This document shows positions 19,537-26,806 of a stretch of DNA of 64,000 nucleotides, piece after piece (the stretch's first letter is position 1; the number at the start of each line of letters is the position of its first letter). The stretch comes from Lacibacter sp. H407. GTDB lineage: Bacteria; Bacteroidota; Bacteroidia; Chitinophagales; Chitinophagaceae. Location: contig NZ_JBBKTU010000002.1 of the NCBI RefSeq assembly GCF_037892605.1, positions 186,001 through 250,000 on the forward strand. The letters are read 5' to 3'. The notes beneath the pieces are model-generated. The model made no database searches and was not told the DNA's origin. It saw nothing but the letters and a program-made list of their open reading frames with translations. A program made the translations under genes and the position numbers.

Positions 19537-19974
19537 TTACACTGCTTCTGTTACGTTCTTATTCTGTTTAACAAAATACGTAAGCAGAATAGCAGCAACC
19601 CCCAACGTCATAAAAATGTTTCTGTACAAATGATAGCTTAACCATTCATCTCTTATACCTGCCCAGTTAGTTGGTATAGTAGTTGGCGTCCAGGTAAGAA
19701 ACAGGTCGTTTATAGGCCCGTTGTATTGCAATGCAATAAACGTATCGCACAAAAGGAAAATTAATGCAGCTATAATAAGCCATGCTTTTTTCCGGCTCTT
19801 TTCAATAAAAAATAGTGCGGCAAGCAGTATGTGTAACGAAGATATAATTGCAAATACCACCGGTCCGGCTTTTCGTATAGCTATATCCAAAGGGCGGTGC
19901 ATTTCAATAAAAGTTGCCCCTGAAATGTCATACGAAAAGGGAAAAAAAGAAAGCGTCGTACAAGCGTGTAGCAC
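19537..19974 (-). CDS. Small integral membrane protein, C-terminal half of a split pair
   Basis: 145 codons, about four hydrophobic helices. From FIEMHRPLD onward it matches the layout of the preceding gene (helix, FFIEKSRKK, helix, LQYNGPIND, TNWAGIRDEWL, helix), so the two are homologous domains, tentatively DUF1772-like. Its own first about 15 residues (LHACTTLSFFPFSYD) look unnatural; the expected first helix is encoded at the end of the neighbour in another frame (LLFFLTFVLGMGATRLYDAFF). Removing one T from a seven-T run (19942-19948) would join both into one protein. Function unknown. It may be a frameshifted gene, a sequencing error, or a true overlapping gene. Confidence 0.5.
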   Translation of the reverse strand: MLHACTTLSFFPFSYDISGATFIEMHRPLDIAIRKAGPVVFAIISSLHILLAALFFIEKSRKKAWLIIAALIFLLCDTFIALQYNGPINDLFLTWTPTTIPTNWAGIRDEWLSYHLYRNIFMTLGVAAILLTYFVKQNKNVTEAV

Positions 19975-20524
19975 CCATACCTAATACAAACGTCAGAAAA
20001 AATAAGAGCGCATTTTTTGAGAAATTAAGAAAGCGTGGAAGCTGTTTTACGCCTTCCTGTTTTCTTGCGGGCACAAAATAAGTTATCACAAAACAAAGCC
20101 AACCTGCTATGCCCAGTAAACCGGAAAGCCCGATATTGTTCAACCATTCATCTTTTAAACTGATCCAATCTGAAGGAGTATTGCCTGCTGTCCAACCTTT
20201 CATTTGCGAAGCAATAGGGTTTGCATATTGTATAATAAGAAATACTCCGATAAGATTTGCCAGCAATGCAGCAACAGTAAGTATGCCTTTCAGCTTTTTT
20301 CTGTCCTTAAAAAATAGTGTTGCCTGAACGATGAGAAAAAGTATTGGGATGAGATCTAATACAATAAGCCCGGTTACAGGTACATACTTCTCCGTACTGT
20401 TGAACCAGTCTAAAAATGTTGTTACATTAACGGTGCCTTTTAAGGAATCAGTTGCACCATAGCCAGTGGAAACCGACGCGGCTGTAAAGAACGTAGTTAT
20501 GAACAGGAACGTTTTCTTGAACAT
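19928..20524 (-). CDS. Small integral membrane protein, N-terminal half of a split pair
   Basis: 198 codons with a signal-like start (FKKTFLFITTFFTAASVSTGYG) and about five hydrophobic segments, including LIVLDLIPILFLIVQATLFF and LSGLLGIAGWLCFVITYFV. The central part (YANPIASQMKGW..TPSDWISLKDEWL) mirrors YNGPINDLFLTW..PTNWAGIRDEWL of the next gene, so it carries one complete domain of a tandem pair. It ends just after entering the first helix of the second domain (GMGATRLYDAFFFSLFV). It overlaps the following gene by 47 bp. No biochemical function can be given; it is flanked by aguB and by a decayed aguB fragment, which suggests a local rearrangement. Confidence 0.6.
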   Translation of the reverse strand: MFKKTFLFITTFFTAASVSTGYGATDSLKGTVNVTTFLDWFNSTEKYVPVTGLIVLDLIPILFLIVQATLFFKDRKKLKGILTVAALLANLIGVFLIIQYANPIASQMKGWTAGNTPSDWISLKDEWLNNIGLSGLLGIAGWLCFVITYFVPARKQEGVKQLPRFLNFSKNALLFFLTFVLGMGATRLYDAFFFSLFV

Positions 20525-20604
20525 AGTGGTTTGTTTTGTATTGGTGAATGTTACTTACGTTAATTCTTGCCACAAACAGTTCCCTTATCGCTAACGAGCC
20601 GGAA

Positions 20605-20740
20605 AGGTTCTCTTCATTATTGGTTGCGCAGCTCCATTGCGCCATTCCTACCTGTACTTTACTTATAGTGCTTTTCTAAGACGAGTAAAAATACAGTAAT
20701 AGTTGGGAGGGGGTGAGGTTAATTAGGAATAAGGAATTGG
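20605..20740 (-). pseudogene. Decayed duplicate of the aguB 5' end and leader
   Basis: This stretch aligns without a gap to 19373-19508, which covers the first about 20 codons of aguB and its upstream leader. I count 16 differences over the first 103 positions and 11 over the next 33. The aguB start codon has become ATA, and the reading frame beyond the match is unrelated. Within the match the encoded words remain recognisable (AQWSCATNNEENL against VQMSCTANKEENL). It is therefore a remnant, not a gene. The rest of the 20525-20781 gap shows nothing else. Confidence 0.85.
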
Positions 20741-20781
20741 TGGGTAAACTGGTGAATGGCGGTTAAAAGTTCTTCTTCAAT

Positions 20782-21513
20782 TTATTTTCCGTTTTTCATA
20801 ATACGCTGCGCCAGCTTCGGGCTTATTCTGTTGATGAGTTTCAGCAATTTCACTTTGCCAATATTTATTTCGTATTGATTTTTTGAAAAAGCCTTGATAA
20901 ATTCTTCGGCAACTTGCTCAGCTGAAATTTTTCCTTTTCCTCTTCCTTTTGTCATTTCCGTATCAACCAGCGGTGGGATCATTTCAAATACTTTGGTCGT
21001 TTGTAATTGATAGCGCAACGATTGAGAGAAGATATGAATGCCTGCTTTTGTACCACAATAAACAGGTGCCTGCATTTTTGGAACAAGACCAATACCGGAT
21101 GATACATTTACGATCGCTGCATTTTCATTCATTTGCAATACCGGAAGTAAAAAAGCGATCAGCTTTAATGGAGCAATGAAATTAACGTTGATCTCATGGT
21201 CTATTTTGTTGATCAGGTATTCTTCTTCTGTAAACTGATAGTTGTACTGAATACCTGCATTATTGATCAGGATATTTAAATCAGGATGAACGTTCTCAAT
21301 TTGCAGTGTAAGTTTTTCCAACTCACTCATTTTTGAAAGGTCACATACAACAGGTATAATACGGCTGTCAATTTTTGCAAGTTCCTGAAGACTTTCCTTA
21401 TTTCGTCCTGCAGCAATGATCGTATTGCCAAGTGAAAGAAATTTTAGAGTGAGCGCTTTTCCAATACCGGCTGTTGCGCCGGTTATCAAAATTTTGTTGC
21501 CTGAGACTTTCAT
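20782..21513 (-). CDS. Short-chain dehydrogenase/reductase (DltE-like)
   Basis: NAD(P)-dependent oxidoreductase of unknown substrate. The start is placed at KVSGNKILITGATAG (ATG at 21513), where the Rossmann fold begins; a frame extension upstream to 21570 lacks family sequence. Visible motifs: TGATAGIGKA (about 11-20), NNAG (about 87), serine of VNVSSGIG and the catalytic YCGTK. The 243-residue length is typical. The C-terminal NRISPKLAQRIMK resembles DltE/YciK-like SDRs. A Crp-type regulator lies 76 bp upstream in the same direction, so the pair may form one transcript. Confidence 0.85.
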   Translation of the reverse strand: MKVSGNKILITGATAGIGKALTLKFLSLGNTIIAAGRNKESLQELAKIDSRIIPVVCDLSKMSELEKLTLQIENVHPDLNILINNAGIQYNYQFTEEEYLINKIDHEINVNFIAPLKLIAFLLPVLQMNENAAIVNVSSGIGLVPKMQAPVYCGTKAGIHIFSQSLRYQLQTTKVFEMIPPLVDTEMTKGRGKGKISAEQVAEEFIKAFSKNQYEINIGKVKLLKLINRISPKLAQRIMKNGK

Positions 21514-21589
21514 GTATATGTTTTTGATGCAGGCAAATTTCAATACTGCATCCAACCTGAACATGTACATATGTAAAGAAATACTGTGC

Positions 21590-22159
21590 TTACCCTTTCT
21601 TAGCCCGTATACGGCTGAGCTGTGTAGGCGTAATGCCTAAATACGAAGCAATATGATACTGTGGAATAAGGTTGTCAAGTCCGGGATATTCTTCTCTGAA
21701 TAGTTTGTATCGTTCATCGGCTTGTAAAAGAACAATTTCAATTTCCCTTTTTTCCTTTTCGATGTAAAATTGCTCGGCAAGAAGCCTTGCTAATGTTTCA
21801 ATGGCTCTGTGTGTTGCAAACAGCTTTGTGATTTGTGAATAATCTGCAATCAAAAGTGTACAATCAGTAAGTGCCTGGATATTGATCCTATTGGGTTGTT
21901 GTGTTACAAGTGAAGCATATGCGCCGAGAAATTCGTTACCGGTAAAAAAAGTTTTGTTGTATTCGATGCCTTCGTGGTTTTTGTAAAAAGCACGGACAAT
22001 ACCAGTTAGCAGAAATCCAATCCTGGTTTCTGTTTTGTTTTCAACTGCAAAGTATTCTCCTTTTGCAATGGACAATTCCGAGAAGAGATCACTGAATGCA
22101 ACCCACGCTTCATTGTCGAGCTTTGCGATTTGATCGATATAGTTTTTTAATTCTTTCAA
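21590..22159 (-). CDS. Crp/Fnr-family transcriptional regulator
   Basis: 189 residues: N-terminal cyclic-nucleotide-binding-like beta barrel (SIAKGEYFAVENKTETRIGFLLTG..AFYKNHEGIEYN, about 30-75), long dimer helix (AIETLARLLAEQFYIEKEKREIEIVLL) and a short C-terminal helix-turn-helix (PQYHIASYLGITPTQLSRIR). This is the abundant short Bacteroidota type, which lacks both the RPR-type cAMP pocket of true Crp and FNR cysteines. Probably controls the adjacent SDR gene; ligand unknown. Confidence 0.85.
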   Translation of the reverse strand: MKELKNYIDQIAKLDNEAWVAFSDLFSELSIAKGEYFAVENKTETRIGFLLTGIVRAFYKNHEGIEYNKTFFTGNEFLGAYASLVTQQPNRINIQALTDCTLLIADYSQITKLFATHRAIETLARLLAEQFYIEKEKREIEIVLLQADERYKLFREEYPGLDNLIPQYHIASYLGITPTQLSRIRAKKG

Positions 22160-22286
22160 ATTTTTTTGAATTGAATTATACTGGGATAATAATGTTAAAG
22201 TTATTGACCCTGCACCAAAATTTCAATCTGTCAGAAATTTAAAGAGTGCTGATCTGCATTGTCAATAAAGAATAGAATTGATATTT

Positions 22287-23519
22287 CTACTTCAAAATAT
22301 TCGCAAATACAGTGATGACAAGTGCATTGATATAATCAATAAAAAAAGCGCCCACCAACGGAACAACCAGGAAAGCTTTCGGAGCGATACCATGTTTATC
22401 TACGATCGTTTTCATTACAGCCATTGCATTGGCAACAGTTCCCAACATAAACCCAATGAAGCCGCTTGACATCACAGCCGATTCATAATTCTTTCCCATT
22501 AACACAAAGCAGATGCTGAGTGCAAATAAAATCACAACGATCATCTGTGCGATGAGTATTCCGGAAAGAGGCAAAGCCAGATGAAACAATTCCCATAATC
22601 GCAGGTCCATCAACGCAACGGTGAGAAAAATATTCAATGCAATGCCGCCTGCAAAATCAATGGTCTTCTGATCCATCACCGTCCATTCTTTTTTGTCGTT
22701 GATGTTTCGGAAAACAGCACCCACGATCATCGCACCAATATATGCCGGAAGTGTAATGCCTGTTTTTGCAATCAAATAACTTACTGCACTTCCCAAGCCC
22801 ATGATGATGCCGATATTCACAAGACTGATGGTGAAGCCGGAATTCTCGTGTGTAATATCAACACCTAACAGTTCATCCTTTTCCGTAGGTAAGGTTTCCC
22901 TTTTCGAATGATTCTTCTTTGCATCTTTGTCTAAGTTGAATTTATTGATGAGGAATGTTGCTGCAGGGCCACCCAGCAATCCGCCGAACACAATACCGAA
23001 TGTAGCAGACGTAATAGCAATTGTTTCAGCACCTCTTAATCCCATTTCTTCAAACAAAGGCGCAAATGCTAAACCGGTGGCAGGCCCACCAACCAGCGTT
23101 ACAGAACCCGCCATTACACCAAAGAGTTTGGGCACACCAAATAAAGTCGCAACGGTTATGCCCACCAGATTCTGAATCACGCAAAATGCAGATGCAATCA
23201 ACAGAAACAGCATCACCTGTTTCCCGCCTTTTTTCAACAAACCAAAACTTGCGTTGGTTCCAATGGAAGTAAAGAACAACATCATGCACAACGATTGCAT
23301 GGAGGTATTTACCTGAATATTCAGAAACCGGTTATGTGCAATGAGATTGAAGGCTGCAAAAACCAATCCGCCTAAAACGGCGGATGGAATGTTGAGCTGT
23401 TCAAAAACATTTATCTTCTTTTTGAGCAGCATGCCTGTTAAGAAAATAAGACCGGCGATGGCCAATGTCTGAATGAGATCGAGATGGAATTCAGGAATCT
23501 GCGTTTCTGTTGCAGGCAT
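22287..23519 (-). CDS. gltS: Sodium/glutamate symporter, GltS (ESS) family
   Basis: Predicted inner-membrane Na+-coupled carrier for glutamate or a related dicarboxylate. The 410-residue protein has about ten or more hydrophobic segments in two inverted halves. The family glycine-rich re-entrant motif GSVTLVGGPATGLAFAP is present in the first half, with matching small-residue stretches (GFIGFMLGTVANAMAVMKT) in the second, and the central loop is charged (FNLDKDAKKNHSKRETLPTE). ESS membership is clear; substrate is inferred. It stands alone between a Crp gene and an XRE/DUF2975 pair. Confidence 0.85.
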   Translation of the reverse strand: MPATETQIPEFHLDLIQTLAIAGLIFLTGMLLKKKINVFEQLNIPSAVLGGLVFAAFNLIAHNRFLNIQVNTSMQSLCMMLFFTSIGTNASFGLLKKGGKQVMLFLLIASAFCVIQNLVGITVATLFGVPKLFGVMAGSVTLVGGPATGLAFAPLFEEMGLRGAETIAITSATFGIVFGGLLGGPAATFLINKFNLDKDAKKNHSKRETLPTEKDELLGVDITHENSGFTISLVNIGIIMGLGSAVSYLIAKTGITLPAYIGAMIVGAVFRNINDKKEWTVMDQKTIDFAGGIALNIFLTVALMDLRLWELFHLALPLSGILIAQMIVVILFALSICFVLMGKNYESAVMSSGFIGFMLGTVANAMAVMKTIVDKHGIAPKAFLVVPLVGAFFIDYINALVITVFANILK

Positions 23520-23621
23520 ACGATTTTACATTGTGTACAAAACAAGTTACTGCAACAAAACAACAAAGGATGATCCTTTTTTGATACACTTATTTTTCGT
23601 TGAATAACTTATTAAAAAAGT

Positions 23622-23834
23622 TCATTTCTCCTCATCAACATATTCCAAAATATCAGCAGGTTGACAATCGAGCGCTTTACAAATTGCTTCCAGCGTGCTG
23701 AAGCGGATCGCTTTCGCTTTCCCCGTTTTTAAGATAGACAGATTCGATAATGTTAAACCAACCCTCTCCGAAAGTTCATTCAGCGACATTTTCCGCTTGG
23801 CCATCATCACATCCAGGTTTACAATAATTGCCAT
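23622..23834 (-). CDS. XRE-type HTH regulator (YozG-like), partner of DUF2975 protein
   Basis: 70-residue Cro/CI-type helix-turn-helix protein, almost nothing but the DNA-binding domain: VNLDVMMAKRKMSLNELSERVGLTLSNLSILKTGK (about 5-40) followed by the ATLEAICKALDC-type tail (FSTLEAICKALDCQPADIL). This compact YozG-type regulator is characteristically encoded next to a DUF2975 membrane protein, as here, where it starts 3 bp after that gene. Probably autoregulatory through the operator pair at 24411-24456. Confidence 0.92.
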   Translation of the reverse strand: MAIIVNLDVMMAKRKMSLNELSERVGLTLSNLSILKTGKAKAIRFSTLEAICKALDCQPADILEYVDEEK

Positions 23835-23837
23835 ACG

Positions 23838-24374
23838 TTACACAGTTAGATCGTTTTCGTTTTGCATTTCAACTCCTTTTGAAAAGATGGTGGCAATTAC
23901 ATAGATCACCGCTGCCATTAAAATGTATGCCTGGCTGTCGCCCCAGAATTGATTCAGTTGATCAATTTCAAATCCATAATGTTGTAAATTTTTGGCTGAT
24001 TGCCTGGCAATATAACTTAAGAGACCGATCGAGAGTGTGTAGTAACTGATCAGTGCGATCTGTTTCGACACATATTCGCTGAATGGTTTTGCCAGGTTCA
24101 GTTTGCCCATGAGCCTGATGACAACATAAAACATATGTGCCTTCAAAATGGCAATAAAGAGAATAAAACTGTACATGCCGAAGAATACCCATTTACTCTT
24201 CCCGTACATTTCACTAAGGTCGAGTTTCTGATATAAGTTTGGAACAAATTCGGGTTTGTAAATGCTGAAAATAAAATTGACGATGAGTCCGCCGGCTTCA
24301 ATAGATAAACCAACAAAGATGAGCCATGCAACAATGTACAGACCTTTCAATAAGTAGTCGTTTCTTTTTGACAT
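23838..24374 (-). CDS. DUF2975 membrane protein
   Basis: Four-helix membrane protein (178 residues from ATG at 24374; a frame extension to 24428 is not supported because it crosses the -7 box and one operator). Hydrophobic segments: GLYIVAWLIFVGLSIEAGGLIV, WVFFGMYSFILFIAILKAHMF, IALISYYTLSIGLLSYIA and AYILMAAVIYVIATIF. The FSEYVSKQIALIS segment between helices 2 and 3 fits the family. It forms a two-gene unit with the XRE regulator. Biological role is unknown; such pairs have been suggested to act as membrane-signal/regulator modules. Confidence 0.88.
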   Translation of the reverse strand: MSKRNDYLLKGLYIVAWLIFVGLSIEAGGLIVNFIFSIYKPEFVPNLYQKLDLSEMYGKSKWVFFGMYSFILFIAILKAHMFYVVIRLMGKLNLAKPFSEYVSKQIALISYYTLSIGLLSYIARQSAKNLQHYGFEIDQLNQFWGDSQAYILMAAVIYVIATIFSKGVEMQNENDLTV

Positions 24375-24398
24375 GATTTGTAGTTTAGAATGATGTCG

Positions 24399-24456
24399 CA
24401 AAAATAATAAATATTTATTGATAAACAATAAAAATAGAATATTTATCGAAAAATAT
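24399..24456 (-). promoter_or_regulatory. Operator pair and -7 box of the DUF2975/XRE module
   Basis: The reverse strand has a -7 box TATTTTTG at 24406-24399. Immediately upstream are two related AT-rich sites, ATATTTATTGATAAA (24411-24425) and the near-palindrome ATATTTATCGAAAAATAT (24439-24456, 16 of 18 positions symmetric). Their spacing of about 30 bp puts both on one DNA face around the promoter, as expected for self-repression by the small XRE protein. Confidence 0.6.
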
Positions 24457-24596
24457 CTGGATGAGCTGTTTTGAAGGAAAGTGAACAGATGTTGACGATA
24501 GCAGGGTAGCAGGAGTTATTGTATGCCGGTAAAATGTTTTGCAATATTCAAGCTCTTACTCGTGATGTCGACGGCAAACTTCATCAGGTTACACAA

Positions 24597-24623
24597 TAAA
24601 AAAAGCTGCCCGTGAGCAGCTTT
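24597..24623 (-). terminator. Rho-independent terminator for the 24647-25033 gene
   Basis: On the reverse strand AAAGCTGC-TCACGG-GCAGCTTT is followed by a T-run. Perfect 8-bp stem (24602-24609 with 24616-24623). It lies 24 bp after the stop codon. Confidence 0.9.
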
Positions 24624-24646
24624 CAGAAAGTCATGTATCAGTAGTC

Positions 24647-25033
24647 TCAATCTTTCTTTTGCCTGTTCTTTCCCATGTCTTCGTAATAGGTGTACACAGC
24701 TTTTATTTGCTCTGGAGTAAGCGGAATTTCACTGTACTTTTTTTCCTTTGCTGCTTTAAATTCTGCAATTTTTTTCGAACGATCAGCTTCACTGAGATCC
24801 CTTACGTCAGTCATCATTGTCATGCGCAATTCCAGGTTGATTTCTACAACTTTATTTGCCTGCGCCTCGGTTAATCCTGCTTTACTTACCAATCCCGGTA
24901 CTTGTTTTTCTTTCATCTGCTGCAGCATAACTGCCGGATCGGGATTGCCTTGGGCTTGCGGGCCACTCTGTGCATGTATGGTAGCAGAAATCAGTGCAGC
25001 AAAGATCAACGTCAGAAATAAAAACTTTTTCAT
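24647..25033 (-). CDS. Secreted Spy/CpxP-like small protein
   Basis: 128 residues with a clear signal peptide (KKFLFLTLIFAALISATIHAQ, cut about residue 22). The mature part is mostly helical and charged: LTEAQANKVVEINLELRM, LSEADRSKKIAEFKAAKEKKYSEI, LTPEQIKAVYTYYEDMGKNR. The LT-x-EQ spacing and helix pattern resemble the periplasmic Spy/CpxP/LTXXQ group, which in other bacteria act as envelope-stress chaperones; the classic LTXXQ motif is only loosely kept. A single-gene unit with its own terminator. Family assignment is tentative. Confidence 0.7.
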   Translation of the reverse strand: MKKFLFLTLIFAALISATIHAQSGPQAQGNPDPAVMLQQMKEKQVPGLVSKAGLTEAQANKVVEINLELRMTMMTDVRDLSEADRSKKIAEFKAAKEKKYSEIPLTPEQIKAVYTYYEDMGKNRQKKD

Positions 25034-25202
25034 AAACTGTAATTTTATTGTGAATCTTAAAGATATTTCATTCGAAAGGTTCTTTCAATTAGAACTCGAT
25101 AAGTGGCATACAAACGTTGAATGCCATGTCAGAATTTTACAGGATGCAATACTGCGTAGGTATATATTTGGTCGGGGTATGCAACAACGGTATGCGTCTG
25201 AT

Positions 25203-25228
25203 TGATACATACCAACAGTGGAGAAATT
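25203..25228 (+). repeat. Short repeat related to 26697-26722
   Basis: TACATACCAACAGTGGAGAA here resembles TACATACCAACAGCGGCGAA in the repeat-rich gap at 26699. The rest of 25034-25202 (upstream of the Spy-like gene) has no gene; TGGCAT/ATGCCA near 25107-25129 forms a short hairpin. Confidence 0.5.
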
Positions 25229-25230
25229 GT

Positions 25231-25992
25231 TTAATGTCCTTTAATCCAACCACCATCCACCGCCAGCGACTGGCCGGTAATATAGCTGGCCCGTTCACTT
25301 ACTAAAAACGCAGCGGCTGCAGCAAATTCTTCAGGTGTGCCAAAGCGTTTCATGGGGATGGTTTCTTTTACATTGTTGACTGCAGGATTTTTTTCAATCA
25401 ACCCTTGCAGGCGGTTGGTACTGGTGTAACCCGGCATTAAATTATTTACCGTAATACCAAAAGCCGCTACTTCGTTCGATAAACTTTTCACCAATCCCAA
25501 TAAACTTGCCCGTACTGCATTCGATGAAATTAAATTATCGGCCGGTTGTTTTACTGCAACAGAAGTAATGGTTAATATGCGGCCAAAACCGTTTGCTTTC
25601 ATACCGGGCAACACCTGCTGTATAATATCGACCGCACTTAAAAAAAGCAGGTTGAAGATATTGTTCCATTCAGCTGTATCAAATTGTTCAAACGGACCGG
25701 CAGCAGGGCCGCCTGTATTGGTGACTAAAATATCGATGGACCCAAATGCATCTACACTTTGTGCAACCAAATTTTTTCGTTGGGCTTCATCCGTTATGTC
25801 GCATACTACCGACAGTACATTGCCCGGCGCCACTGCTTCCAGTTCTGCCTTGGTAGCTTCCAATGCTGCCGCATCGGTGCCGCAAATAATCACCTTCGCA
25901 CCTTCTTTTGCCAGCTCCATGGCTACTGCTTTACCAAGGCCTTTGCTTGATGCCAGTACCAGCGCTGTTTTATGTTGTATGCCTAAATCCAT
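25231..25992 (-). CDS. Atypical SDR oxidoreductase lacking the YxxxK motif
   Basis: Short-chain dehydrogenase/reductase fold, FabG-like in length (253 residues from ATG 25992, chosen because the Rossmann strand KTALVLASSKGLGKAVA follows directly; the frame upstream overlaps the cupin gene). Nucleotide loop SSKGLGKA is normal, but the usual NNAG reads TNTGG and the catalytic YxxxK is replaced by SNAVR (in LISSNAVRASLLGLVKSLS). The catalytic serine position is kept (TITSVAV). The C-terminal SYITGQSLAVDGGW is standard. It belongs to a recurring class of SDRs with altered active sites, so it may be a reductase of unusual mechanism or a binding protein. Ten bp after a cupin gene; probably one operon. 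Confidence 0.85.
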   Translation of the reverse strand: MDLGIQHKTALVLASSKGLGKAVAMELAKEGAKVIICGTDAAALEATKAELEAVAPGNVLSVVCDITDEAQRKNLVAQSVDAFGSIDILVTNTGGPAAGPFEQFDTAEWNNIFNLLFLSAVDIIQQVLPGMKANGFGRILTITSVAVKQPADNLISSNAVRASLLGLVKSLSNEVAAFGITVNNLMPGYTSTNRLQGLIEKNPAVNNVKETIPMKRFGTPEEFAAAAAFLVSERASYITGQSLAVDGGWIKGH

Positions 25993-26002
25993 AATAGAAT
26001 TT

Positions 26003-26359
26003 TTATTTCCGTAAGTAATTATCCGTGCCATCAATCCAGTCTTGACGTGGCGGAGCAAATGTATCCGTTTCTATTACCTTCCCAATCATTAACGCTTTGT
26101 GCCGGCGATTTGAAGGTATAATCATTACGTCTCCCGCCGTTAAATCAATGCTGTTGGTTTCATCATCATCAAACCAAAAGCGGAGAGTGCCTTCAATTAC
26201 TTCGGTGATCTGTTCGTTTTCGTGCGAATGCCAGGGAACGGTAAAGCCATCTTCAAATTCCATCCGGGCAATCATGATTTTTTCGCCGTGTACAAATTGC
26301 CGTTTCATTTTTTCATTTACCTGTTCGGTGGGGATGCTGTTCCAGTTAATTTTTTGCAT
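26003..26359 (-). CDS. Cupin-domain protein
   Basis: 118-residue single-domain cupin. The metal-binding motif is visible as VPWHSHENEQITEVIEGTLRF (H, H, E, in cupin motif 1) and the second motif as GDVMIIPSNRRHKAL. Such proteins range from sugar isomerases to dioxygenases and no substrate can be read. It is encoded 10 bp ahead of the atypical SDR; together they look like a small catabolic or detoxification unit. Its upstream side is the repeat-rich gap 26360-26806. Confidence 0.85.
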   Translation of the reverse strand: MQKINWNSIPTEQVNEKMKRQFVHGEKIMIARMEFEDGFTVPWHSHENEQITEVIEGTLRFWFDDDETNSIDLTAGDVMIIPSNRRHKALMIGKVIETDTFAPPRQDWIDGTDNYLRK

Positions 26360-26806
26360 GTGGTGGAGTTTTAATTTTTTTATAGGGAGAAACCAACGTT
26401 CACTTACCGATGCACATTCCGATAGCTATCGGTGACGTAACCACGGCGTGTTTTTTGTAGCGAATATACTAACAGATTAACGAGATATATCCTTACTCCC
26501 GGGGTCGGCTAAGGCCAGACCCCGGGCCGACGAAAAGCGAAGAAGATCTGATATAATTACTCAGCCTCTTGCACGTCATGTCGACGCAGGAGACATCTCT
26601 ACCTTCTCATGTTGTATTATTTCTGCGGAGAATTTATTCAAACAAAGAATAGAATATGTGGTTGGTCCGGCGACGCAACCACGGCGTGTTTTTATTTGGT
26701 ACATACCAACAGCGGCGAAGTATTTTTCGTGCCCTAGGTACGATTGATAAAATGTTGATGTATTGTTGCTTGCTATGCTCTATCGATTTCTTGTTTATGT
26801 CTGATA
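26360..26806. repeat. Repeat-rich intergenic stretch without a credible gene
   Basis: Contents in order: perfect palindrome CCGATAGCTATCGG (26419-26432); GACGTAACCACGGCGTG (26434-26450) repeated with one change at 26672-26688; strong hairpin with 9-bp arms CCCGGGGTC/GACCCCGGG (26498-26506, 26518-26526) and no T-run; TCATGTCGACGCAGGAGACA (26577-26596), which reads like a common Bacteroidota repeat; TACATACCAACAGCGGCGAA (26700-26719), related to 25208; and a degenerate CCGTAGG-type element (26729-26750). It looks like stacked dispersed repeats marking a junction upstream of the nuclease-like gene. Confidence 0.6.

Noticed and set aside
20448-20645. Reverse-strand open frame of 65 codons beginning AQWSCATNNEENL
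   Set aside because: Its start is part of the decayed aguB copy and the remainder overlaps the next gene in another frame; it is a relic, not a gene.
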